This document shows positions 17,627 to 26,262 of a stretch of 64,000 nucleotides of DNA, piece after piece; position 1 is the first letter of the stretch; the number at the start of each line of letters is the position of its first letter. The position numbers were made by a program, and so were the translations under genes. Location: the NCBI GenBank assembly GCA_902470805.1, contig CABRHX010000009.1, positions 1 through 64,000 of the forward strand. The letters run 5' to 3'. The stretch is from an uncultured Collinsella sp. (GTDB lineage: Bacteria > Actinomycetota > Coriobacteriia > Coriobacteriales > Coriobacteriaceae). Below the pieces are notes generated by a model. It saw nothing but the letters and a program-made list of their open reading frames with translations, was not told the origin of the DNA and did no database searches.

Positions 17627-19240
17627 ATGGCCATCATCAACAAGGGTATGTCCAGGCGTTCGTTCCTCGGCCTCACCGGCAGCGTCGCTGCTGTCGCCGG
17701 CCTTGGTCTCACTGGCTGCGGTGGCAGCTCTAGCGACGAGGGTTCCGCTTCCGGCTCCACCGATTCCGCCAACCGTGGCGGCGGCGTGATCACCGCTGGT
17801 TCCGCTTACGCTCCGTCCAGCTTCGATCCCGCCAGCACCGGCTCCGCTGTGGGCCTGGGTGCTAACTGGCACGTCGTCGAGGGCCTCTACGGCATCGATT
17901 ACCACGACTACAGCACCTTCAACGAGCTCGCCACCGACGATCCCAAGTCTGTGGACGACACCACTTTCGAGGTCACCATCCGCAAGGGCGCCAAGTTCTC
18001 CGATGGCACCGAGGTCACCGCTGACGATGTCGTTGCCTCCTACACCGCTTGCGCCGCTTCCGCTACCTATGCTCCGTTCTTCCAGCCCTTCGAGTCCATC
18101 GAGGCCAAGGACGCCAGCACCGTGACGGTCAAGACCAAGGTCCCCAACTTCTCCCTGCTCAAGGATCGTCTGGCCATCGTCCGCGTTACCCCGGCCACCC
18201 AGACCGAGGAGGATCGCGCCAAGCAGCCGATCGGCTCCGGCCCCTGGATGTACGACTCTATCTCCGATACCGAGATCACCCTGGTTCCCAACCCCGAGTA
18301 CAACGGTGAGTATGCTGCCGAGGATAAGAAGATCCAGTACAGCATCCTGACCGACCCCACTGCTCGCGTTACCGCTCAGCAGGAGGGCTCCACGCTCGTT
18401 ATGGAGCTCGTTACCGCTGACGCCGTCGACCAGCTCGAGAGCGCCGGCTGCAAGATTGACAACGTTCAGGGTTTCGGCACCCGCTTCATCATGTTCAACG
18501 TCGCCAAGGAGCCTTGGAACAACGTCAAGGTCCGTCAGGCTGTCATGTATGCGCTCGACACCGAGAAGATGGTCAGCAACACCTTCGCCGGCCTTGCCAC
18601 CGCTGCCAGCTGCTACCTGCCCAAGAGCTTCACCAACTATCATGAGGCTTCCACGGTGTACAAGACCGACACCAAGAAGGCTAAGAAGCTCATCGAGGAG
18701 TCTGGCATCACCCCGGGTGCCATCACCCTGCGCACCACCGACAACGAGCAGATTAAGGGCATGGCCGCCCAGGTCAAGAACGACCTCGACGCTCTCGGCT
18801 TCGATGTGACCATCCAGACCGATACCTCGCCGGCCACCTACGCCGCCATCGACGGCGGCGAGGCCTACGATATCCTCCTTGCCCCTGGCGATCCTTCCTG
18901 CTTCGGCGCCGACCCCGACCTGCTGCTCAACTGGTGGTACGGCGACAACGTCTGGATGCAGACCCGTTGCCCGTGGAAGGAGTCCGCTGAGTGGCAGAAG
19001 CTCCACGGTCTCATGGACGAGGCTCTTGCCGCCGAGGGCGACGAGCAGCAGAAGAAGTGGAACGAGTGTTTCGACATCATTGCCGACAACGCCGTTCTGT
19101 ACCCCGTTGTCCACGTCAAGACCGTCTCCGCTTCTTGGGACGATCCGTCCACTGCGCCCAATGGCGAGGCCCTCGATGGTTTCAAGGGCATCGGCACGAC
19201 GAGCATGTCCTTCAGGGGCGTTGCGACCGTCAAGGCGTAA
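17627..19240 (+). CDS. Peptide/sialic-acid-type ABC transporter substrate-binding lipoprotein
   Basis: A 537-aa extracytoplasmic solute-binding protein of SBP family 5 (OppA/DppA). The N-terminus has a Tat-like SRRSFLGLTG motif (residues 7-16) and a lipobox LTGC, so it is probably exported folded and lipidated. The mature part shows the family pattern VEGLYGIDYHDYSTFNELA, DTTFEVTIRKGAKFSDGTEVTADDVVASY, and IGSGPWMYDS. RBS AGGAGAAG precedes ATG 17627. It is first in a same-strand run ending with nanE, so sialic acid (as in SatABCD of Haemophilus ducreyi) is a more likely ligand than peptide. That ligand is inferred only from neighbours. Codon use is strongly biased towards C-ending codons, suggesting high expression. 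Confidence 0.82.
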   Translation: MAIINKGMSRRSFLGLTGSVAAVAGLGLTGCGGSSSDEGSASGSTDSANRGGGVITAGSAYAPSSFDPASTGSAVGLGANWHVVEGLYGIDYHDYSTFNELATDDPKSVDDTTFEVTIRKGAKFSDGTEVTADDVVASYTACAASATYAPFFQPFESIEAKDASTVTVKTKVPNFSLLKDRLAIVRVTPATQTEEDRAKQPIGSGPWMYDSISDTEITLVPNPEYNGEYAAEDKKIQYSILTDPTARVTAQQEGSTLVMELVTADAVDQLESAGCKIDNVQGFGTRFIMFNVAKEPWNNVKVRQAVMYALDTEKMVSNTFAGLATAASCYLPKSFTNYHEASTVYKTDTKKAKKLIEESGITPGAITLRTTDNEQIKGMAAQVKNDLDALGFDVTIQTDTSPATYAAIDGGEAYDILLAPGDPSCFGADPDLLLNWWYGDNVWMQTRCPWKESAEWQKLHGLMDEALAAEGDEQQKKWNECFDIIADNAVLYPVVHVKTVSASWDDPSTAPNGEALDGFKGIGTTSMSFRGVATVKA

Positions 19241-19302
19241 GACTCGCTTGAGTCTATATGCAGGATGTCGGTCGTTGGGACCGTATCCTCATAGTTGAAA
19301 CA

Positions 19303-19336
19303 AAGACCCGGGCGGCAACGATGTCGCTCGGGTCTT
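19303..19336 (+). terminator. Intercistronic hairpin after the substrate-binding protein gene
   Basis: AAGACCCGGGCG pairs with CGCTCGGGTCTT (one mismatch). No U-tract follows (GTAATG). It probably stabilises the 3' end of the binding-protein mRNA or attenuates, giving more binding protein than permease. Confidence 0.55.
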
Positions 19337-19397
19337 GTAATGAGTATCCGTACTCATATACCAGTTGGTCCTACCGACAAAAGAAAGGGGAGAGAAC

Positions 19398-20354
19398 GTG
19401 AACAACTTGCTACGTTTGATTGGAAGGCGTCTTGTGGCGCTGCCGATCATGGCATTGGGCGTCACCGTCCTGGTGTTCTTCCTTATGTCGTTCTCCAAGA
19501 CCGACCCCGCCTACACGGCGTTGGGTGACGGTGCCTCGCCCGAGGCGGTTGCCGAGTACCATGAGAAGTATGGTCTGGACGACCCCTGGCCCGTGCGCTA
19601 CGTGCGCTATATGGGCGATTTGATCCATGGCGACATGGGCACCTATGGTGCTGCCCGCAACTCCGTTGCCAAGCGCATCTCCACGGCCCTGCCCGTCACG
19701 ATGCAGCTGACCTTCATCGGTCTTGCCATCGGTGCGGTCGTTTCGTTTTTGCTCGGCGTCATCGCGGCACTGTATCGCGACAAATGGCCGGACCAAGTAA
19801 TCCGTGTCTTTTCCATCGCCGGCTTGGCAACCCCGTCGTTCTGGCTTGCCGTTCTGTTGATCCTGCTGTTCTCTTCCTACCTTAAGGTGCTCCCGGCATC
19901 GGGCGCTCTGCCTCACTTCACCACGAATCCGGTTGGCTATCTGGGGCGTATGATCATGCCCGCTATCGCCTTGGCATTTCCGCTGACGGGCCAGATGACT
20001 CGTATCGTGCGTACCGCCATGGTCGAGGAGCTCGACAAGGATTATGTCCGTATGGCTCGCGGCGCCGGCGTTCCCGAGAAGGTCGTCGTCGGCATCAACG
20101 TTCTTCGCAATGCGCTGATCACCCCGGTCACCACCCTCGGTCTTAAGATCGGTTACCTCATGGGCGGCGCCGTCGTCATCGAGGTTATCTTCAACCTCCC
20201 CGGCATGGGCACCGCGATTCTGCAGGGCGTTCAGGGCAACGAGGCGAACCTGGTTCAGGGCGTCGTCATCGTCGTTGCTCTTGCCTTCATCATCATCAAC
20301 ATCGTGGTTGACATGCTCTACCTGCTCATCAACCCGCGCATCAGGACGGTGTAG
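19398..20354 (+). CDS. ABC transporter permease, DppB type
   Basis: A 318-aa inner-membrane permease of the DppB/OppB class. About six hydrophobic segments are visible, beginning LIGRRLVALPIMALGVTVLVFFL. The EAA loop near the C-terminus reads DYVRMARGAGVPEKVVVGINVLRNALITPV. The start is GTG 19398 with AAAGGGGAGAG upstream. It is separated by 3 nt from the permease-ATPase fusion gene. Confidence 0.9.
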   Translation: MNNLLRLIGRRLVALPIMALGVTVLVFFLMSFSKTDPAYTALGDGASPEAVAEYHEKYGLDDPWPVRYVRYMGDLIHGDMGTYGAARNSVAKRISTALPVTMQLTFIGLAIGAVVSFLLGVIAALYRDKWPDQVIRVFSIAGLATPSFWLAVLLILLFSSYLKVLPASGALPHFTTNPVGYLGRMIMPAIALAFPLTGQMTRIVRTAMVEELDKDYVRMARGAGVPEKVVVGINVLRNALITPVTTLGLKIGYLMGGAVVIEVIFNLPGMGTAILQGVQGNEANLVQGVVIVVALAFIIINIVVDMLYLLINPRIRTV

Positions 20355-20357
20355 ATT

Positions 20358-22373
20358 ATGGTAAAGATTCGAGAGAAGCAAACCGAGCAGCTCGAGAAGG
20401 CTGCCTCCAAGGGGCTCAAGCTCGGTGGCTGGAAGAAGATGACGCTGTCTTCTAAGATTGCCGCCGTCGTGCTGGTGCTGGTCGCCCTGACTGCGATTCT
20501 GGCGCCCCTTCTTGCCCCCTATAGCCCGGTCGAGATCTTTACGGCTCGCCAGGCTCCCGGCAACGGATTTATCTTCGGTACCGACGATAAGGGTCGCGAC
20601 ATTCTGTCGCGTATGCTCTACGGTGGTCGTTACTCGCTGATTATCGGCTTTGGCGCCACCGCCATGGCTCTGGTCTGCGGCTCGGTCGTGGGCGCCCTTG
20701 CAGCGGTTTCGCGCAAGGCCGTCTCCGAGACGATCATGCGTATCTTGGACATCATCATGTCCATCCCGGGCATCGCCCTCGCGGCCGTCTTCGTCTCCAT
20801 CCTGGGCAACTCCGTGCCGTCGATCATCTTCGCCATCGGCTTTATGTACACTCCGCAGATTGCCCGTATCGTACGCGCCAATATCGTGTCCGAGTACGGC
20901 GAGGACTATGTCCGCGCGGTCATCGTTTCCGGCGCCAAGGCTCCGTGGATTTTGATTAAGCATGTTCTGCGTAACTGCATCGCCCCGATCATGGTCTTCA
21001 CCGTTACCCTGGTCGCCGACGCCATCATCTTCGAGGCCTCGCTGACCTTCATCGGCGCTGGTATCCAGGAGCCCACCGCTACCTGGGGCAACATCCTCGC
21101 CGACGCCCGCGGCGGCGTGCTCGCCGGTCGTTGGTGGCAGGCGCTGTTCCCGGGCCTAGCCATCATGATCACCTGCCTGGCGCTCAACATCCTCTCCGAG
21201 GGCATTACCGACGCCATGGCCGCTGCTCCCTCCGCTGCCCTGGATCCTACCGATTCCTCCAAGCGTCGCGAGGCCGACCTGCTGGTCTCCGACCCCGTTC
21301 GCGCCTACAAGGAGCAGGCCCAGTCCCTCTCCGCTCGCCTTGGCGCCCTGCGCGATGTCGAGCTCAAGCGTGACGATCGCCACGTGCCCGACGAGTCCGT
21401 TGAGCCGATTCTCTCGGTCCGTGACTTCTGCATCCAGTTTGAGCATCACGGTGATATCAACGTCGTCGACCATGTCAACTTTGACGTTCGTCCTGGTCAG
21501 ACCATGGGCCTGGTGGGCGAGTCCGGTTGCGGTAAGTCCATCACCACGCTGGCCATCATGGGCCTGACCGACGATGACGAGCATCTTTCCGGCGAGGTTC
21601 TCTGGGAGGGTCGCGACCTGCTCAAGATGAGCAAGAAGGAGTGGTTCGGCCTGCGCGGTACCGATATCGCTATGGTCTATCAGGACGCCCTGTCCTCGCT
21701 TAATCCCTCCATGCTCATCTCTGCCCAGATGAAGCAGCTCACCAAGCGCGGCGGAACCCGCAGCGCCGAGGAGCTCCTGGAGCTCGTCGGCCTCGATCCC
21801 AAGCGCACGCTCGAGAGCTATCCGCACGAGCTTTCCGGCGGCCAGCGTCAGCGTGTCCTGATCGCTATGGCCCTTACCCGCGACCCCAAGCTGGTCATCT
21901 GCGACGAGCCCACGACCGCTCTGGACGTTACCGTCCAGAAGCAGGTCATCAAGCTGCTCAACGATCTTCAGGCCAAGCTCGGCTTTGCCATGATCTTTGT
22001 TTCGCATGACCTGGCTCTGGTCGCCGAGGTTGCCCATAACATCACGGTTATGTACGCTGGCCAGGTTATCGAGCAGGCACCCACCAAGGAGCTGCTCACC
22101 AACCCGATCCACGAGTACACCCGCGGTCTTCTGGGCTCCGTTCTGTCCATCGAGAGCGGCTCGGGCCGTCTGCACCAGGTCCCCGGCGCCGTTCCCAGCC
22201 CGCGCGATTTCCCCAAGGGCGATCGCTTCGCACCCCGCTCGAGCCATCCGCGTATTGGCCTGGATACCCGTCCGGTCTTCAAGCGCGTGCCCGGCACCGA
22301 GCACTTCTATTCCGAGCTCCCCGACGAGGTGCTCAAGGCAAATGGTTTGACCCCTCACGCGGAGGTGATGTAG
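20358..22373 (+). CDS. Fused ABC transporter permease (DppC) and ATPase (DppD)
   Basis: A 671-aa protein joining two usually separate subunits. Residues ~1-290 are a DppC-type permease (LAPYSPVEIF, FGTDDKGRDILSRMLYGGRYSL, EAA loop DYVRAVIVSGAKAPWILIKHVLRN). A charged ~55-residue linker follows. From about residue 345 there is a complete DppD-type ATPase: Walker A GLVGESGCGKS, signature LSGGQRQRV, Walker B LVICDEPTTALD, and the oligopeptide C-terminal extension with PRDFPKGDRFAPRSSHP. There is no stop or frame change between the halves. The stop codon abuts the ATG of the next ATPase. Confidence 0.92.
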   Translation: MVKIREKQTEQLEKAASKGLKLGGWKKMTLSSKIAAVVLVLVALTAILAPLLAPYSPVEIFTARQAPGNGFIFGTDDKGRDILSRMLYGGRYSLIIGFGATAMALVCGSVVGALAAVSRKAVSETIMRILDIIMSIPGIALAAVFVSILGNSVPSIIFAIGFMYTPQIARIVRANIVSEYGEDYVRAVIVSGAKAPWILIKHVLRNCIAPIMVFTVTLVADAIIFEASLTFIGAGIQEPTATWGNILADARGGVLAGRWWQALFPGLAIMITCLALNILSEGITDAMAAAPSAALDPTDSSKRREADLLVSDPVRAYKEQAQSLSARLGALRDVELKRDDRHVPDESVEPILSVRDFCIQFEHHGDINVVDHVNFDVRPGQTMGLVGESGCGKSITTLAIMGLTDDDEHLSGEVLWEGRDLLKMSKKEWFGLRGTDIAMVYQDALSSLNPSMLISAQMKQLTKRGGTRSAEELLELVGLDPKRTLESYPHELSGGQRQRVLIAMALTRDPKLVICDEPTTALDVTVQKQVIKLLNDLQAKLGFAMIFVSHDLALVAEVAHNITVMYAGQVIEQAPTKELLTNPIHEYTRGLLGSVLSIESGSGRLHQVPGAVPSPRDFPKGDRFAPRSSHPRIGLDTRPVFKRVPGTEHFYSELPDEVLKANGLTPHAEVM

Positions 22374-23201
22374 ATGAGCGATACCGCAGTCAACGGCGTC
22401 GAGCCGATCATCTTCCTTGATGACGTCCACGTCACCTTTAGGACCCGTACCGGCTCGATTCTGCACCCCAACCTGGTTCACGCCGTCCAGGGTGTAACGA
22501 TTAAGCTCATGCCCGGTCAGACGATCGGCATCGTCGGCGAGTCCGGTTGCGGTAAGTCCACCACCGCTAACGTCATGTGCGGCCTGCAGGCCCCCACGAG
22601 CGGCAAGGTCTACTTTAAGGGCAAGGACGTTACCAAACGTACCGCCGAGGACCGTCGCCACATGGGTCGCGTCATCTCGGTCGTGTTCCAGAACCCGGCC
22701 ACGGCGCTCAACCCCCGCATGGTCGTTCGCGAGCAGCTGCTCGACCCCATGCGCGTCCACAACCTGGGTACCGAGGCCGAGCAGGAGAAGCGCGTCAAGG
22801 AACTCTTGGAGCTCACCGGTCTGCCCAGCTCCGCTGCCGAGGTTCTTCCCGGCCAGCTTTCGGGCGGCCAGCGTCAGCGCGTCGCAATTGCCCGTGCCCT
22901 GTCGCTGAACCCCGATGCCATCATCGCCGACGAGCCCACCTCGGCTCTGGACGTTTCGGTCCGCGCGCAGATTCTGAACCTGCTGACTGACCTTAAGAAG
23001 GAGCTCGGCCTGGCCATGGTGTTCATCAGCCATGACATCCAGACGGTCCGCTATATCTCTGACGACATCATCGTTATGAATGGCGGCAAGATCGTCGAGC
23101 AGGGCGAGGCCAAGCAGGTCTTCCAGCACCCCCAGGACCCCTACACCAAGATGCTGCTCGGCGCTGCGCCGTCGCTGCTGCATCCCAAGCTCGGCGAGTA
23201 A
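22374..23201 (+). CDS. ABC transporter ATP-binding protein, DppF type
   Basis: A 275-aa ATPase, the second nucleotide-binding subunit for the preceding permeases. It has Walker A GIVGESGCGKST near residue 50, signature LSGGQRQRVAIARAL, Walker B AIIADEPTSALD and switch His in FISHD. It is shorter than typical DppF because the Cys-containing C-terminal peptide-transporter extension is missing. It starts directly at the end of the fusion gene. Confidence 0.9.
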   Translation: MSDTAVNGVEPIIFLDDVHVTFRTRTGSILHPNLVHAVQGVTIKLMPGQTIGIVGESGCGKSTTANVMCGLQAPTSGKVYFKGKDVTKRTAEDRRHMGRVISVVFQNPATALNPRMVVREQLLDPMRVHNLGTEAEQEKRVKELLELTGLPSSAAEVLPGQLSGGQRQRVAIARALSLNPDAIIADEPTSALDVSVRAQILNLLTDLKKELGLAMVFISHDIQTVRYISDDIIVMNGGKIVEQGEAKQVFQHPQDPYTKMLLGAAPSLLHPKLGE

Positions 23202-23217
23202 CCTCGCTTTCCCTCCC

Positions 23218-23245
23218 GTGCGCCCGGTTCCCTTGCCGGGCGCAC
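23218..23245 (+). terminator. Hairpin between transporter and esterase genes
   Basis: A 10-bp perfect stem GTGCGCCCGG / CCGGGCGCAC with an 8-nt loop and no U-tract. It is an intercistronic RNA hairpin more likely to affect mRNA processing than to terminate fully. Confidence 0.55.
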
Positions 23246-23281
23246 CTCCGTTGCGATTTCGAAAGGTTGGGTTCACGAGCC

Positions 23282-24259
23282 ATGCCAAGTGCTCAGGAGC
23301 TACAACATCAATTTGGTGAATATCGAGGCGCCATGCCCCGTCCATCAGATTTCGATCTCTTTTGGAAGGATCGCATGGCCGAGGCCGACGCCGTCGGGCT
23401 TGACTATGCGATCGAGACGGCATCGGTCACCGATGCCGCGACCTGCCAGCTTTTCGACCTCTGGTATACCGGCATGTGTGGCGCTCGCCTGCATGCCAAG
23501 TACCTTAAACCCGTCTCGGACGAGCCCGTGCCATTGGTGCTTCAGTTTCATGGGTATCCGGGTGCAAGCCGCAGCTGGTTTGAGCAGGCGTCGTTTGCGG
23601 GCATGGGCATGGCACTCATCGCCCTCGACTGCCCCGGCCAAGGAGGTCCCTCCGAGGACATTGGTGGATTTGAGGGCACAACGGTTGCCGGGCATATCGT
23701 CGCCGGCATCGACGGCGACCCGGCCAACCTCTACTATGTCCGCTTACACCAAGATATTCGAATCCTGTGCCGTATTGTTCGTGAGCTCGAGGGCATCGAT
23801 CTTGCCCGTGTGTTTGTGAACGGCGCGTCGCAGGGCGGCGGTTTGGGTATTGCGACCTGTGCGCTTAATAGCGAGCTTATCAATCGTGCCGCCATCCTCT
23901 ATCCCTTCCTGTCGGATTTCCGCCTGGTCTGGGATTTGGATGCCGACGACATTGCCTACGAAGGCCTGCGCTATTGGTCTCGCTGGTTTGATGAGGACTC
24001 GACTCGTATTGACGAAGCCTATGCCAAGCTGGCGTACTTCGATTCCAAGAACTTTGCCCCTATGGTCAAATGCCCCGTGCTGTTTGGCACTGGCACAGCC
24101 GATATCGTCTGTCCGCCAGCGACGCAGTTTGCGGTCTATAACAACCTGACCTGCGAAAAGCGTCATGAGTTCTTTGAAGGCTTTGGCCACGAGGAGATTC
24201 AGGATTTTGACGATTTGATCATTCCGTTTTTCTGCAAGGGAGGGGAGGCTCATGTCTAA
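23282..24259 (+). CDS. Acetylxylan esterase/cephalosporin-C deacetylase family hydrolase
   Basis: A 325-aa alpha/beta-hydrolase of the AXE1 (CE7) family, which removes acetyl groups from sugars and related compounds. The nucleophile is Ser183 in NGASQGGG, with Asp274 in GTADIVCPP and His303 in GFGHEE completing the triad. The oxyanion segment is HGYPG, and the family RxxxW-like region is ASRSWFEQAS. In this operon it is plausibly a sialic-acid O-acetylesterase, making acetylated sialic acids available to the lyase; this is inference from neighbours. ATG 23282 is used, though the nearest RBS (GAAAGG) is about 16 nt away. The next gene overlaps by 8 nt. Confidence 0.82.
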   Translation: MPSAQELQHQFGEYRGAMPRPSDFDLFWKDRMAEADAVGLDYAIETASVTDAATCQLFDLWYTGMCGARLHAKYLKPVSDEPVPLVLQFHGYPGASRSWFEQASFAGMGMALIALDCPGQGGPSEDIGGFEGTTVAGHIVAGIDGDPANLYYVRLHQDIRILCRIVRELEGIDLARVFVNGASQGGGLGIATCALNSELINRAAILYPFLSDFRLVWDLDADDIAYEGLRYWSRWFDEDSTRIDEAYAKLAYFDSKNFAPMVKCPVLFGTGTADIVCPPATQFAVYNNLTCEKRHEFFEGFGHEEIQDFDDLIIPFFCKGGEAHV

Positions 24260-25103
24260 GTGCGAGAGCAATGTTGACGAGCTGATTGTCCCCGGGCTCG
24301 TGGGAATTCCTGGAACGGTTTCGTCAAGGCTCGCAGAATATCGGGACTGGCGCGGTGATGTCCAAGCAGATGTTTCTGATTTAGAGACATGCGCTTCGAA
24401 TCTTGAGATTCAAGGCCTGGCCATTACGGCGATTGACTTTGTTAACCCCTGCGCCCGTTACTCGGAGGTCTCCTTTGAGCTCGGTGACGATGCGATTCAC
24501 GCTCGTTTGATCGAGCCTGTCGGTCGTGCCCGAGTATCTGAGCGCGTACCGCTGTGCCTGATGTTCCACGACATCGATCGGCCTGTGCGCGGCTGGCATC
24601 ACATGACGAGATTTGCCGCCATGGGGTATGCCGTCCTCGCGCTGGATGACGATGTTGCTGGTGCGGACGACCTGCAGCGGGGGATTTCTTCGTCCGCTTT
24701 TGTCGAGCGCGTCCGTTGGGGTTGCGCGTTGGCGAAGGTGGCGCGCAATCTTGATGGCATGGACCCCGACCGCATCTTTGCATGGGGCGAGGGCCTTGGC
24801 GGCGGAGTCGCGCTGGCGGTTTCTGCTCTGGACGAGCGGGGCCTCGCCTGCACGGCGGTTGCCAATCCAATTCCCGGTGGCCTTGAGGCGCTGTCGTCTC
24901 GGGTGCGCGGATCGGTGCTCATGGGCACATCGCTCATGGATGCCGCGAGCGACCCCAAGGGCCAGTTTGCCGTATTCAACGGTCTTGAGTGTGACCGGAG
25001 GCATATCGTCTATGCCAAATACGCTCACGAGCGCATCAATGCGTTCGAAAACGAAGTCGTCGACTTCTTTAACCAAACGTTCTACCCGTGTTCTTTGGCC
25101 TAG
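24252..25103 (+). CDS. AXE1-like alpha/beta-hydrolase without catalytic serine
   Basis: A 283-aa protein that aligns over its whole length with the preceding esterase. The nucleophile elbow NGASQGGG of the neighbour corresponds to WGEGLGGG here, so Gly181 stands where the Ser should be. Asp230 (SLMDAASDP) and His259 (YAHER) of the triad positions remain, and QFAVFNGLECDRRH matches QFAVYNNLTCEKRH. The reading frame is intact with good codon use, so it is not an obvious pseudogene. It overlaps the esterase by 8 nt with RBS GGGAGGGG, so the two are likely co-translated. It may be a non-catalytic partner or regulator, or use a different chemistry. Confidence 0.75.
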   Translation: MSKCESNVDELIVPGLVGIPGTVSSRLAEYRDWRGDVQADVSDLETCASNLEIQGLAITAIDFVNPCARYSEVSFELGDDAIHARLIEPVGRARVSERVPLCLMFHDIDRPVRGWHHMTRFAAMGYAVLALDDDVAGADDLQRGISSSAFVERVRWGCALAKVARNLDGMDPDRIFAWGEGLGGGVALAVSALDERGLACTAVANPIPGGLEALSSRVRGSVLMGTSLMDAASDPKGQFAVFNGLECDRRHIVYAKYAHERINAFENEVVDFFNQTFYPCSLA

Positions 25104-25171
25104 GCGGCCTGGACACTGCCAACAAGAGTGGGCGGCATAGGGCTGCCCGCCAGACAACTAAGGAGATTCTT

Positions 25172-26092
25172 GTGGCAACTCAGAAATTCACCGGCGTTAT
25201 CCCTCCCGTCGTTGTTCCCGATACCGAAGATCACCAGCTCGACGTTGCCTCCTTTGAGCGCAGCATCAACCGCATGATCGATGCCGGCGTCGATGGCTTG
25301 TTCTTCCTGGGCTCCTCGGGCGAGGTCGTCTTCTCCACCGACGAGCGTCGCCGTCAGATCATCGCCGAGGCCGTCCGTATCGTCGACCACCGCGTTCCCG
25401 TTCTGGTCGGCATCATCGACACCGAGACCGAGCGCATGATCGAGCACGGTAAGGTCGCTCAGGAGCTGGGCGCCGATGCTCTCGTCGCCACCTGCCCGTT
25501 CTATGCCCTGCAGGGCATGACCGAGGTCGAGGAGCACTTCCGCATCCTGCATGAGGAACTCGACCTGCCCATCTTCGCCTACGACATCCCCGTGTGTGTC
25601 CACACCAAGCTCCCCTGGAAGCTCCTTGCCAAGCTCGGTGCCGAGGGCGTTCTGGCCGGCGTCAAGGATTCCTCGGGTGATGACATCTCGTTCCGCTACC
25701 TCGTTCAGGAGAACGAGAAGAACGGCCATCCGATGAGCATCCTCACCGGTCACGAGGTTGTTGTCGACGGCGCTTACCTCGGTGGCGCCGACGGTTCCGT
25801 CCCGGGTCTCGCCAACGTTGAGCCCGAGGGCTACGTGCGTCAGTGGAAGGCCGCTCAGGCTGGTGACTGGGCTACCGTCAAGGCCGAGCAGGATCGCCTC
25901 AATGAGATTTCGCATATCTGGGATGTCACCTCGGGCGTCCAGGGCTATGCCGGTGGCGTCGGCGCCTTCAAGACCGCTATGAACCTCATGGGTATCTTCG
26001 ACAGCCCGACCATGCCGCGCCCGGTGAAGGCCATGACCGGCGAGAACGTCGAGGCTATTAAGAAGGTCCTCCAGGACAACGGTCTCCTGTAA
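25172..26092 (+). CDS. N-acetylneuraminate lyase-like DapA-family aldolase
   Basis: A 306-aa class I aldolase of the DapA/NanA family. GSSGEVVFSTDE is the carboxylate-binding loop, the Tyr is in FAYDIP and the Schiff-base Lys in GVKDSSGD. The GVKDSSGD form is common in family members that are not true NanA, so the substrate cannot be read from the motif. Between a transporter, an acetyl esterase, a ROK kinase and NanE, cleavage of N-acetylneuraminate to N-acetylmannosamine and pyruvate is the most likely reaction. GTG 25172 follows AAGGAGA; a longer in-frame start has no RBS. Confidence 0.8.
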   Translation: MATQKFTGVIPPVVVPDTEDHQLDVASFERSINRMIDAGVDGLFFLGSSGEVVFSTDERRRQIIAEAVRIVDHRVPVLVGIIDTETERMIEHGKVAQELGADALVATCPFYALQGMTEVEEHFRILHEELDLPIFAYDIPVCVHTKLPWKLLAKLGAEGVLAGVKDSSGDDISFRYLVQENEKNGHPMSILTGHEVVVDGAYLGGADGSVPGLANVEPEGYVRQWKAAQAGDWATVKAEQDRLNEISHIWDVTSGVQGYAGGVGAFKTAMNLMGIFDSPTMPRPVKAMTGENVEAIKKVLQDNGLL

Positions 26093-26095
26093 AGC

Positions 26096-26190
26096 TTCCC
26101 CGGGCACCCGATCTTGGGGCTCAAGCGGTCGAGCGTGACCCATTAGGTCAACGCCCGACCGCTTTCACCCCAACCTCGGACACCCGGGAA
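26096..26190 (+). repeat. Long imperfect palindrome between aldolase and kinase genes
   Basis: 95 bases fold back on themselves around the loop CATTA at 26141-26145. The arms match over about 45 bp with few mismatches: inner GACC/GGTC, then GCG-rich and AAGCGGTCG/CGACCGCTT, out to TTCCC/GGGAA. It lacks a U-tract. The right arm (CTTTCACCCCAACCT...) resembles the palindrome at 46098-46191, so it belongs to a dispersed family. Confidence 0.8.
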
Positions 26191-26262
26191 ACCTTTACCA
26201 AGCTGCGGCGATAACGCAGCCTTCATTTCCTGTAGTTGTTTTTATCTCCTAAGGAGAGCGAC

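Noticed and set aside
24252..25103. Calling the second esterase a pseudogene
   Set aside because: The frame is intact, translation is coupled to its neighbour, and other triad positions and flanking motifs are kept.
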